From Chlamydia avium 10DC88 (lineage in GTDB: Bacteria; Chlamydiota; Chlamydiia; Chlamydiales; Chlamydiaceae), in NCBI RefSeq assembly GCF_000583875.1, contig NZ_CP006571.1:124001-188000 (forward strand): a DNA stretch of 64,000 nt, written 5' to 3'. Shown here piece by piece: positions 55,964-64,000 of the stretch (positions are counted from its first letter, which is position 1; every line of letters starts with the position of its first letter). Below the pieces are notes generated by a model. It was not told where the DNA came from. It saw only the letters and a list, made by a program, of their open reading frames with translations, and did not search any database. Both the position numbers and the translations under genes were made by a program.

Positions 55964-57106
55964 ATGATGAGCTCTAAGCGTGTTTCGCAACTTGCAATGC
56001 TTTCTATTTTATTAACTTTTACTCACACTGTAAGCCATGCTAGTCTTACAGTCCCTGCTAAAGTTAGTTCTATAGTTCCTGAATCTGCGCAACCTATATG
56101 TAAGTTATATAGTAAAGCAAAGAGTGTAGATACTAAAAAAGAGAAGAACTCTTCAGAGAGGAAATCTTCACGGTTCAGATTTTCAAAACAAAAATCTACA
56201 TCGATTCAGGAAAGCAATACTGAAGATAAACAATGCAAGGAATCTGTAAAAACAGAGAGGCCTCGTATAAAAAATATAAAGAAAACACGAGAACGAGTTA
56301 ATCGATTATCACCGAAAAAAAGTCTAGATTTTCGAAACTTTCAAATGACTTCGCGGTCTCGTGTAAAAGAAACACAAGCAACAAAAGATGCTTCATTTCT
56401 AAAATCTATCCTTGTTAAACAGAAAAAAAAATCTCTGCCAAAAGATCAACCTCAAGTAGATACTTGCAATTGCTTAGACACTGTAGCAAGTGTCGATATT
56501 AGTAAAATTTCCCAAGAGGAAAGAGAAAGACTTTTACAGGAACTTGCTAGAGAACAAAGGATTTCAAAAAGAAAATCTTCTCGCAGTGCTCTAAAAGAAC
56601 GTTTAAAGGAAAATCAAATCCCTCGTGGGGGTAGTGTTACTTCTACATTGCGTTATGATATGGAAAAAGCTGCCGCTGTTAAAGTAAAGCGTAATGCATC
56701 GGTGAATTCTCATATACGTACCCAGAAAACAGCGAATTCACGTCGTTCATCTGCGGAAGCTCGTAGTGAAAAACTGAAAGTCTCTCAAGTTGCTGCTGGA
56801 GAACCTTCAGAAAAAAATGATTCTAAACAAACAGAGAAACAACCAACAGCAGATAATTATTTCCAAGAGGTTTCTTCAGCTAGGAATACGAACGTCAATA
56901 GTTATCTAGAAGCTAAACAGTACCAATGTGATTCTGAAGAAACTGATTGGCCCTGTGCTTCTTGTGTTTCGAAACGTCGTGCCAATACCAGCATGTCTGT
57001 ATGTACCTTAGTAGTTACTGTAATTGCAATCATTGTTGGTGCAATCATTATTTGCAATGCATCAGCAGATTCTACGACGCAGTCAGGGAGCACGTCGACC
57101 TCTTAG
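55964..57106 (+). CDS. Basic, Ser/Lys-rich protein with signal-like N-terminus and C-terminal membrane helix
   Basis: A 380-residue protein I do not recognise. Residues 8-28 are hydrophobic (signal-like), the middle 280 residues are highly basic and probably disordered (KKEKNSSERKSSRFRFSKQKS, KRKSSRSALKERLKENQ), and residues 347-366 form one membrane helix (LVVTVIAIIVGAIIICNAS). A pair CASCVSK precedes that helix. It lies between the EIIA pair and a two-lobed Inc. A surface or inclusion role is inferred from composition alone. Basic disordered regions could bind nucleic acid or acidic host partners. Confidence 0.65.
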   Translation: MMSSKRVSQLAMLSILLTFTHTVSHASLTVPAKVSSIVPESAQPICKLYSKAKSVDTKKEKNSSERKSSRFRFSKQKSTSIQESNTEDKQCKESVKTERPRIKNIKKTRERVNRLSPKKSLDFRNFQMTSRSRVKETQATKDASFLKSILVKQKKKSLPKDQPQVDTCNCLDTVASVDISKISQEERERLLQELAREQRISKRKSSRSALKERLKENQIPRGGSVTSTLRYDMEKAAAVKVKRNASVNSHIRTQKTANSRRSSAEARSEKLKVSQVAAGEPSEKNDSKQTEKQPTADNYFQEVSSARNTNVNSYLEAKQYQCDSEETDWPCASCVSKRRANTSMSVCTLVVTVIAIIVGAIIICNASADSTTQSGSTSTS

Positions 57107-57268
57107 TTCTTATTTTGGCGTGCCTTAGATTTTTTAAGAGTAAGAACCCGAATAAGTTATTTTCTTTTGTTTTATAACTATTCTGTTTATTTCCTGTTTA
57201 TTTTTAAAAATAAAAATTTAGATAGTTTATTATTTAAATAAGATAATTAATTATTTTCTTATTTAAAT

Positions 57269-58936
57269 ATGAAACCTGTACAGAATACCCCTCTAAGTTT
57301 ATTTAGTGTTGATGTAGGTAAATCTTTTTCCGATCAGCACCCACGAGTTGCTCGTCTTCTGCAAATTACAGCCATTGTACTCGGATTACTTGCAGTGTTT
57401 GCAGCAGTAGTTGTCTGTATAGCATCGCCTGTAGCATTGCCTGTAGCAGGAGTCTTAATGGGTATAGGGGGGGCTCTTCTATTTTCTTCCGTACATGCAT
57501 TAGCCCGTAACATAAAGGAACTCTCTCGGAAGGAGAAACGTGACCAACTATATATTTCTTCCTCTCATTCTGAGGAAGTTATCTCTAGAGATGATAAAGA
57601 TCCAGGATCTCTAGATTCCTATAATGCTATGGTGAAAAAATTCCAAGAATTGAATTTACAAATAAGTAATCGTGCTCAAGAGATATTCCAGAATTCAGGG
57701 AAAGAAGGACAAGAAATCGCGGAAGGAATAGAGAGAATTTCTGAAAATTATCGCACGTGTGTTGATCTATTGAAGAAACGCCAAGAGGCACATCGATATG
57801 AAATCATAGTAGACAGCAAGGAGGCGTCTCCACACTATAGAATCAAAAATGCTTTGCTAGTCAACATAGGAATGGATATTGCTGACAAATTACCGAAGGC
57901 AGGGGGTGCATTTTCTTTAAGATTTAAAGGCTTAAGTAAAATCATGGAAAAAATCCATAAAGGAATTACTGTGGGCCTAGCTATCGGAGGAATCGCTTGT
58001 ATTGCTTTAATAGCCGCACTCATTCCTGGAAGCATTCTTGCTTTACCTTTACTTGTTGCCGCAACTCTTGGTATCAGCATGGCTGTTATAGGCTTATCCT
58101 ATGGACTACGCGAAATCCTTAAAAGAACAAAAATAAATAAACAGAAGTTATGTCTTGATTTAATGGAATCAGTAGATTTCAAGTTGCTAAAAGATATGAC
58201 AAAATATCAAGACGCTCTCTTACAGTTATTAGTAAAGATGTTATCCTCAGAAATCAGAATTGCAGAGTTATCTGAGCCGATTTATAAAAAATTTTATTAT
58301 TTAGAGACTAAACTTACCTATCTTCAAGAACATCTTCAAGAGATGGAATTTAAATTGAAATTTATGAGTAAAGGTTATGCTAGGCGAGCTTTTGTGTTGG
58401 AACAAGCAGTAAGTCGGGTATCAGAAAGTACAGGAGAGACAGGAGAACAAACACCAGAAGAAACATCGGAAGGATTTGATGAACTCATTGCCATGGGAGA
58501 ACATTTTGCACAAGAAAGGCGTAGAAAAGATCGTGAAGAACAAATATCCTTAAGTAATTATTCAGTCCTTTCCCCCGAAGAACAGAATTTTGGCGATTCT
58601 TGGCATCCTAAAGGATCTCGTCAATTGGAGAGATTCTGGACAGAAGATATTAAGTTGGGAAAAAGTGATCAACTTTTATTAACAGAAGGAATTGCAGACG
58701 AGCTTGTTACTTTAAGAAAAGAAATAGGAATTATTAAACAAGCAATACAGGAAACATCAGAGAAATTCCAGAAAGCTAAAGATTTCAAATTAAGAGCAGG
58801 ACAAGGATCTGATGAATTGATAAGTCTTTGGCATTATGTACGATCTTCTACTTATTCTAGTTTAAATGTCTTAAGAAATTTGCAGTTTACTTTGATAAAG
58901 ATAATGCAGGAAGGGAACAAAGAAGACATATCTTAA
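57269..58936 (+). CDS. Large Inc protein with two bilobed hydrophobic domains (CT288-like)
   Basis: A 555-residue protein. Lobe pairs lie at about 30-75 (LLQITAIVLGLLAVFAAVV, VAGVLMGIGGALLFSSV) and 230-285 (ITVGLAIGGIACIALIAALI, LPLLVAATLGISMAVIGL), with helical coiled regions between and after. The C-terminal 270 residues are predicted coiled-coil and acidic (LEQAVSRVSESTGETGEQTPEE). This is the Inc design twice over. The position before mnmA/clpC agrees with CT288, an Inc of C. trachomatis. The partners are unknown. Convergent with the Inc gene at 58943, 6 bp away. Confidence 0.8.
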   Translation: MKPVQNTPLSLFSVDVGKSFSDQHPRVARLLQITAIVLGLLAVFAAVVVCIASPVALPVAGVLMGIGGALLFSSVHALARNIKELSRKEKRDQLYISSSHSEEVISRDDKDPGSLDSYNAMVKKFQELNLQISNRAQEIFQNSGKEGQEIAEGIERISENYRTCVDLLKKRQEAHRYEIIVDSKEASPHYRIKNALLVNIGMDIADKLPKAGGAFSLRFKGLSKIMEKIHKGITVGLAIGGIACIALIAALIPGSILALPLLVAATLGISMAVIGLSYGLREILKRTKINKQKLCLDLMESVDFKLLKDMTKYQDALLQLLVKMLSSEIRIAELSEPIYKKFYYLETKLTYLQEHLQEMEFKLKFMSKGYARRAFVLEQAVSRVSESTGETGEQTPEETSEGFDELIAMGEHFAQERRRKDREEQISLSNYSVLSPEEQNFGDSWHPKGSRQLERFWTEDIKLGKSDQLLLTEGIADELVTLRKEIGIIKQAIQETSEKFQKAKDFKLRAGQGSDELISLWHYVRSSTYSSLNVLRNLQFTLIKIMQEGNKEDIS

Positions 58937-58942
58937 TAAGAA

Positions 58943-59581
58943 TTAATTCGTACTCTCAAATTGTTCCCAAGATTGGATAAGTTTACCCAATGCTTCTGTT
59001 TGAGGAGAAAGGGGATGTGTTTCTTTAGCTAGAGCATATTCCTTACGTTTCTCTTCTACCATAGTGTCTAAAGTGTGCGACAACTCATGAATTTGTTTTT
59101 CTTTAGCTGTAATGTGTATTTGAGCATCTTGTATTAAGTGGTTATACCAAGCCTGCATTTTAGGAATAAAATTTTTCCGTATATTTGTAAAAGTAGAGCG
59201 AAATTGATCTATAGAGTGCTTGCCAGACTCTAGAATATCTTGGGAAATTTCATTTGTTAATTGGGATCCAAGTATCTTATTTTTCAAAGGAAAGTTCAGA
59301 ATAATAGCTATAGCAATTAAAAGAATAATAACTCCCAAACTGATTCCAAATAGTGACCAGTGGTTATACAATACAGCATAGCTCATCAAAGTGGTCATAC
59401 CCAAACATGTGAGAATTGTTAAGATCAAGCATACCGTATTATAAAAAATTAAATTAGCTCGATAAGTATCCCAGGGAAGGAGAAGGATTACGTTTTTTTG
59501 TTCTGTAAGTCTCTGTTGTGAAGGATTTAAAGTAGAACACAAGTAAGAAGAAAGTGAAGATAACGATGAGGATAGTATCAT
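58943..59581 (-). CDS. Inc-like protein A of a minus-strand pair
   Basis: A 212-residue protein: polar N-terminal 44 residues, bilobed hydrophobic region at about 45-95 (TVCLILTILTCLGMTTLMSYAVL, GISLGVIILLIAIAIILNF), then a helical, charged C-terminal 110 residues that looks coiled-coil (HITAKEKQIHELSHTLDTMVEEKRK). It lies 14 bp after its partner at 59596 in the same direction. The layout matches Inc proteins; the sequence is unknown to me. It converges tightly on the large Inc gene. Confidence 0.65.
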   Translation of the reverse strand: MILSSSLSSLSSYLCSTLNPSQQRLTEQKNVILLLPWDTYRANLIFYNTVCLILTILTCLGMTTLMSYAVLYNHWSLFGISLGVIILLIAIAIILNFPLKNKILGSQLTNEISQDILESGKHSIDQFRSTFTNIRKNFIPKMQAWYNHLIQDAQIHITAKEKQIHELSHTLDTMVEEKRKEYALAKETHPLSPQTEALGKLIQSWEQFESTN

Positions 59582-59595
59582 AGAGCCTACTTAAG

Positions 59596-60135
59596 TTAAG
59601 GAAGAGATTTCATCATATAAGGGTGAGAAGCATGTGTAAGTTCTTGCCATTTGTTTAAACGTGTTGTTAGGAACTGTTCTTTTTGTTTTAATTCTTCTAT
59701 GTATATCTCATTTCTTATGATCGTAGATATTAATTGAGAATAAGCTTTCTGAAGTAATTGAAAAGAGGATAGCGAAGAGGTTTTGCTTTTTAATTGCGTA
59801 ATTGTTTCATGGACTTTAGAAGGAAGACATTTTAACAGATGTATCATGCTAATCAGTAGACAAATACATATAAAAGAAAAAATCATAAGCAAAATTCCAC
59901 TTATTATTTCGGGAAGATCAGAACCAATATATCCTAAAATTAATAATGTCGCGCCGCCTATCATAATCCCTACTAAAATGATAATGGTTAGAATATAGGC
60001 AAAAGAACTTTGTTTAATAAGTACATTAACTTTAGTCTGTATTGCGGTATCATCTCTATTTACATTGAATAAAAGAGAACATTGGCTTGGTAATGAGAGA
60101 AGATCAGGAGACAGAGTAGAGAAGTGGCGTGTCAC
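59596..60135 (-). CDS. Inc-like protein B of a minus-strand pair
   Basis: A 179-residue protein with the same layout as its neighbour: polar residues 1-43, two hydrophobic lobes at about 44-105 (SFAYILTIIILVGIMIGGATLLILGYI, ISGILLMIFSFICICLLISMI), then a helical tail of 75 residues with heptad-like Leu spacing (LQKAYSQLISTIIRNEIYIEELKQK). It is first in a two-gene operon and divergent from mnmA across about 100 bp. Inc role inferred from topology; the pair may interact through their coils. Confidence 0.65.
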   Translation of the reverse strand: MTRHFSTLSPDLLSLPSQCSLLFNVNRDDTAIQTKVNVLIKQSSFAYILTIIILVGIMIGGATLLILGYIGSDLPEIISGILLMIFSFICICLLISMIHLLKCLPSKVHETITQLKSKTSSLSSFQLLQKAYSQLISTIIRNEIYIEELKQKEQFLTTRLNKWQELTHASHPYMMKSLP

Positions 60136-60237
60136 ATAATTCCTTCAAATTATAAAACTAACAAAACTAAAGAAAATATTCATTTTATTCAATATTTAAT
60201 ATAGAGTGTTTCGGTATTGTATTATTTATAGTTGATT

Positions 60238-61326
60238 ATGAATAAAGTAGTTATTATTGCTATGTCTGGAGGTGTAGATTCTTCCACAGTTGCCTATCTT
60301 CTCAAGAAACATACTTCTTATCATCTTATAGGAATTTATATGAAGAATTGGGAAGAAGAGGATAGTAATGGTTTGTGTTCTGCCGCTAAGGATTATGAAG
60401 ATGTAGAACGCGTCGCTGAACAGTTAGACATTCCCTACTACACAGTATCTTTTGCTAAAGAATACCGAGATCGAGTATTTTCGCGTTTTCTCAAAGAATA
60501 CTCTCAAGGATATACTCCTAATCCCGATATATTATGCAATCGCGAAATTAAATTTGATTTATTACATAAAAAAGTTCGAGAACTTGGTGGAGACTATCTT
60601 GCTACAGGACACTATTGTCGTCTCAGAGTAGATACAGAAGGTCCGCAGTTATTACGGGGGAAAGATCCTCAAAAAGATCAAAGTTATTTTCTTAGTGGTA
60701 TACGAAGAGAATGTTTAACCAATGTACTTTTCCCATTAGGCGACATGACAAAAATTCAGGTGCGCACCATTGCTAAACAAGCAGGTCTTGCTACTGCGGA
60801 AAAAAAAGATAGCACAGGTATTTGCTTTATAGGGAAACGGCCTTTTAAAAGTTTTCTTGAAAAATTTGTTCCCAACTTACCAGGAGAGATTATCGATTAT
60901 GATTCTAAAAATGTGATAGGGAAACATGCAGGAGCCCATTACTACACTGTAGGGCAGCGCCATGGACTAAATTTAGGAGGAGCATCAAAACCTTGCTATG
61001 TTGTGGGAAAGGACATGGAGAAAAACATCGTGTATACCGTTTGTGGAGAAGACCATCCCTTATTATATAAAACAGAACTTACAGTTAGAGAAATTAATTG
61101 GTTAACATCTCCTGATTCAGTCATGAAATGCAGCGCAAAAGTACGCTACCGTAGCAATGATGAAGAATGCATAGTTTCTCTTACAAGTGAAGGAAAAGCA
61201 CACGTAAAATTCCACTCTCCTATAAAAGCAATCACACCGGGGCAAACAATTGCCTTTTATAAGGGAGAAACATGTCTAGGAGGGGGAGTGATTGAAGTCC
61301 CTATGCTCCCTCACTTGATGTGGTAA
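60238..61326 (+). CDS. mnmA: tRNA-specific 2-thiouridylase MnmA
   Basis: About 362 residues. PP-loop [18 protein letters not shown], catalytic Cys pair in [14 protein letters not shown] and [12 protein letters not shown], and the C-terminal beta barrel ([19 protein letters not shown]). It thiolates U34 in Lys, Glu and Gln tRNAs. The start is ATG 60238, two codons after the TTG at 60232. Its last 26 bp overlap the end of clpC in opposite direction. Confidence 0.96.
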   Translation: MNKVVIIAMSGGVDSSTVAYLLKKHTSYHLIGIYMKNWEEEDSNGLCSAAKDYEDVERVAEQLDIPYYTVSFAKEYRDRVFSRFLKEYSQGYTPNPDILCNREIKFDLLHKKVRELGGDYLATGHYCRLRVDTEGPQLLRGKDPQKDQSYFLSGIRRECLTNVLFPLGDMTKIQVRTIAKQAGLATAEKKDSTGICFIGKRPFKSFLEKFVPNLPGEIIDYDSKNVIGKHAGAHYYTVGQRHGLNLGGASKPCYVVGKDMEKNIVYTVCGEDHPLLYKTELTVREINWLTSPDSVMKCSAKVRYRSNDEECIVSLTSEGKAHVKFHSPIKAITPGQTIAFYKGETCLGGGVIEVPMLPHLMW

Positions 61327-63847
61327 TTACTGGAGCTTCTCCTGTGGTTTCAGAATATTCTTCATCGCGTTCAAAAGTGACACGATCCTCTATTAGATGA
61401 GCACGTAATTTTCTTACTTCCTGACGACAAGATTCTTTAAGTAGTAACTCAGCAAGGGGATCTTCAAGGTACTGTTCAATAACACGACGTAAGGGACGAG
61501 CACCCATTTCTGGCGAATGTCCTTTTGTTACTAAGAAAGAAATCACAGAATCAGGAATATTGAGCGCCATTTGGTAATTTTTTAACCGGGAATCTAATTT
61601 ATTAATTTCTAAATGAATAATTTCAGACAGTGCATCTTTTTCCAAGGGACGGAAAATCACACTTTCGTCTAAACGATTAATAAACTCTGGTTTTAAATGT
61701 TTCTTTACAGCAGATTCGATTTTCTCCTGCATGATTTTATAATCGAAATTAGATCGTAAGCCGAAACCAATTTCTCCACTTTTTTTAATTAAATCGGCCC
61801 CTAAATTCGAAGTCATGATGATAATGGCATGACGGAAGTCAACTTTACGACCAAAGGAATCGGTAAGACGCCCTTGCTCTAAGATTTGCAACATTAAATC
61901 CATAATGTCCGGATGAGCTTTTTCAATCTCATCAAATAGAACTACACAGTAAGGACGACGTCGTACTTGTTCTGTAAGATGTCCTCCTTCTTCATGTCCA
62001 ACATATCCAGGAGGAGACCCCATCATTTTGGTGGCAGCAAATTTCTCCATATATTCGGACATATCTACTTGAATTAAAGCATCTTCACCGCCAAACATTT
62101 CAATGGCAATTTGTTGAGCTAATAATGTTTTCCCTACCCCCGTGGGACCAAGAAATAAAAACGATCCCGTAGGCCGATTAGGATCTTTAATTCCTGTGCG
62201 AGAGCGGCGAATGGCGCGACAAATGCTTGTCACTGCCTGATCTTGGCCAATAACTTTTTTGCGAAGAGTGTCTTCGAGTTTCAATAACTTATTACTTTCA
62301 GCTTCCGTCAGTCTTGCGGAAGGAATTCCTGTTTGTAAAGAAACAACTTGAGCCACAGCTTCTTCATCTACGGGAATTTGATGTTCTTCTTTATGATTTT
62401 CCCATTCTTGTTTCATATTGGCAAGGCGTTCACGAAGCTTTTTCTCTTCGTCTCTTAGACCTGCTGCTTTTTCATATTCCTGAGTGCCGATTGCTTGCTC
62501 TTTAGCTTGTTTTGTACTTTCAATTTCAGCTTCTAATTTCATCAGTTCTGTGGGTTGTCCCATAGTATTGACGCGTACACGAGCCCCTGCTTCATCCAGT
62601 AAGTCAATTGCTTTATCTGGGAGAAAACGTCCATGTACATATTGATCTGACAATGTAGCTGCAGCCCTTAATGCTTCTTCTGTAATAGATACGTTGTGAT
62701 GTTCTTCATACTTTTTCTTTAATCCACGTAGGATTTCTACAGTTTCTTCTACACTAGGGGGATGGACGATAATTTTTTGGAATCTACGTTCTAAAGCAGC
62801 ATCTTTTTCAATATGTTTGCGATACTCATCAATAGTTGTAGCACCAATACATTGGATTTCTCCACGAGCTAATGCGGGTTTTAAGATATTCGAGGCATCA
62901 ATAGCCCCCTCAGCTGCTCCAGCTCCTACTATCGTGTGTAATTCATCAATGAATAAAAGAATATTACCATGTTTACGTACCTCATCCATAACAGCTTTGA
63001 TACGTTCTTCGAACTGTCCACGATATTTTGTCCCCGCAATCATTAATGCTAGGTCCAGGGTAATCAGTCGTTTTTTACGTAAAGCGTCGGGGACTTCGTT
63101 AGAAACAATTTTTTGAGCCAACCCTTCAACAATAGCCGTTTTCCCTACCCCAGCTTCACCGATGAGCACAGGATTATTCTTTCTACGACGACAAAGGATT
63201 AAAATTAATCTTTCGACTTCTGCAGATCTACCGATGACAGGATCTAAACGGGACTCTTTAAACATTTCTGTTAGATCATAGCCATAGGCTTTAAGAGCAG
63301 ATAGTTTATCACTTCTATCGCTATTTAAAGTATGACCTAAGGAAGAAGATTTTGAAGAAGAAGAACTATTACGAGAATGAGAAGACGAAGAAGGGGGGAG
63401 TTGTAAATTAAATGTTTCAAGCTCTTTAAGAATTTCCTTGCGGACTTCACGAGGATCAACATGTAAATTTTCTAAAACTTGTAAAGCCACACCGTCCGAT
63501 TGATTTAAAATGCCCAGTAACAGGTGTTCAGTCCCTACGTAATTATGTTCTAAAATACTAGCTTCTTCATTTGCTGATTCAAAAGATTTTTTTACTCTTC
63601 CTGTTAAAGCAGGGTCTCCATAAACTTGAATTTCAGGACCATAGCCGATTAATCTTTCAACTTCTTGTCTGGCTGTGTCGAAATCAATACCAAGATTACG
63701 TAATACATTAACAGCAACGCCTTGACCTAGTTTGAGTAGACCTAAGAGTATATGCTCAGTACCTAGATAGTTATGATTTAGTCTTTGAGCTTCTTTTTTA
63801 GCCAGTTTAATAACTTGCTTTGCCCTATTAGTAAACTTCTCAAACAT
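61301..63847 (-). CDS. clpC: ATP-dependent Clp protease ATPase ClpC
   Basis: An 848-residue HSP100 unfoldase. Two Clp-N repeats (residues 5-145, [15 protein letters not shown] and [15 protein letters not shown]), AAA-1 with Walker [16 protein letters not shown], a UVR coiled middle ([19 protein letters not shown]), AAA-2 with [13 protein letters not shown], and the C-terminal D2-small domain. It feeds ClpP. It overlaps mnmA by 26 bp tail to tail. A promoter lies about 36 bp upstream of its ATG. Confidence 0.97.
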   Translation of the reverse strand: MFEKFTNRAKQVIKLAKKEAQRLNHNYLGTEHILLGLLKLGQGVAVNVLRNLGIDFDTARQEVERLIGYGPEIQVYGDPALTGRVKKSFESANEEASILEHNYVGTEHLLLGILNQSDGVALQVLENLHVDPREVRKEILKELETFNLQLPPSSSSHSRNSSSSSKSSSLGHTLNSDRSDKLSALKAYGYDLTEMFKESRLDPVIGRSAEVERLILILCRRRKNNPVLIGEAGVGKTAIVEGLAQKIVSNEVPDALRKKRLITLDLALMIAGTKYRGQFEERIKAVMDEVRKHGNILLFIDELHTIVGAGAAEGAIDASNILKPALARGEIQCIGATTIDEYRKHIEKDAALERRFQKIIVHPPSVEETVEILRGLKKKYEEHHNVSITEEALRAAATLSDQYVHGRFLPDKAIDLLDEAGARVRVNTMGQPTELMKLEAEIESTKQAKEQAIGTQEYEKAAGLRDEEKKLRERLANMKQEWENHKEEHQIPVDEEAVAQVVSLQTGIPSARLTEAESNKLLKLEDTLRKKVIGQDQAVTSICRAIRRSRTGIKDPNRPTGSFLFLGPTGVGKTLLAQQIAIEMFGGEDALIQVDMSEYMEKFAATKMMGSPPGYVGHEEGGHLTEQVRRRPYCVVLFDEIEKAHPDIMDLMLQILEQGRLTDSFGRKVDFRHAIIIMTSNLGADLIKKSGEIGFGLRSNFDYKIMQEKIESAVKKHLKPEFINRLDESVIFRPLEKDALSEIIHLEINKLDSRLKNYQMALNIPDSVISFLVTKGHSPEMGARPLRRVIEQYLEDPLAELLLKESCRQEVRKLRAHLIEDRVTFERDEEYSETTGEAPVITTSSEGA

Positions 63848-63882
63848 AGAAACCTGAAAGATTCGGTAGAACTTTCCTTAAG

Positions 63883-63911
63883 CATATACGAAATTTAAAA
63901 TAATGATGCAA
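63883..63911 (-). promoter_or_regulatory. Putative promoter of clpC
   Basis: On the minus strand, -35 TTGCAT (63906-63911), 17-bp AT-rich spacer, -10 TATATG (63883-63888). The leader to the clpC ATG at 63847 would be about 29 nt. No CtsR-like direct repeat is visible nearby. Confidence 0.5.
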
Positions 63912-64000
63912 CTTTTCGATAGTATGGATTAAAGTTCTATAAGGACCTAGTGAAATTATTAAAAATCTATCTGCTAGATAGAGCATTTTTGTAATCAATA

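Noticed and set aside
1-64000. CRISPR array, insertion sequence or prophage
   Set aside because: I found no spaced direct repeats, transposase or phage genes. XerC has all catalytic residues and is the housekeeping recombinase.

Overview
The window is a stretch of chromosome from an obligate intracellular Chlamydia. Four things show this: the gatCAB operon flanked by chlamydial hypothetical genes, many inclusion-membrane (Inc) type proteins with paired hydrophobic lobes, a fused alpha/beta 2-oxoacid dehydrogenase, and long runs of gene order that I recall from C. trachomatis (CT001-CT009, CT356-CT354, the dxs-xse-tpi block, CT351-CT334, CT299-CT286). The joins between these runs (rodZ-like to the Cys-rich pair, ksgA to dxs, dnaX to hemC) differ from C. 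trachomatis. There are also genes I do not know from C. trachomatis. I therefore infer one of the former Chlamydophila species (psittaci/abortus/caviae/felis/pecorum group), but I cannot name the species from the sequence alone. No insertion sequence, prophage, CRISPR array or rRNA is visible; there is one tRNA.

Layout. 1-8.7 kb: start of a Pmp-like autotransporter, a DUF378 membrane protein, gatCAB, an IncV-position Inc, two envelope proteins, rnhC and a rodZ-like gene. 8.9-13.4 kb: the main accessory region, with two tandem Cys-rich paralogues of unknown function (the second split by a -1 frame change at a slippery heptamer), a decayed gene and tRNA-Ser(CGA). 13.7-17.9 kb: a frame-broken YyaL-type thioredoxin-fold gene, a SurA-like foldase candidate and rsmA/ksgA. 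18-23.7 kb: dxs, xseB, xseA, tpiA and secG. 23.9-35.2 kb, minus strand: lptD-like, HEAT-repeat protein, maf, ABC-F ATPase, xerC, rnz, an Inc and lon. 35.6-39.9 kb: tsaB, rpsU, dnaJ and fused E1 alpha/beta. 39.9-47 kb: an Inc-like protein with a possible macro-type C-terminal domain, comEC, ptsH-ptsI, ebfC and dnaX. 47.2-55.9 kb: hemC, radA, rnc, a phosphohexomutase, sodM, accD, dut and two ptsN-type EIIA genes. 56-60.1 kb: a cluster of four Inc/effector-type genes. 60.2-64 kb: mnmA and clpC.

How the genes work together. GatCAB completes Gln/Asn-tRNA synthesis by transamidation. EI, HPr and two EIIA proteins form a phosphorelay with no sugar permease nearby, which suggests a regulatory PTS. 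Rnc, RadA, DnaX, XerC, XseAB, ComEC and EbfC are nucleic-acid functions. Lon, ClpC and DnaJ handle protein quality. The Inc, Cys-rich and Pmp genes are the host-facing part.

The observations most worth a second look are: the Cys-rich tandem pair with its in-register slippery site; three genes that each lack exactly one base in a short A/T run (Cys-rich 2, yyaL, ebfC), which could be base-calling error, decay or slippage; the Inc plus macro-like protein; a multi-frame decayed gene at 12.45-12.84 kb ending in its own terminator; and identical initiation leaders on rpsU and accD.
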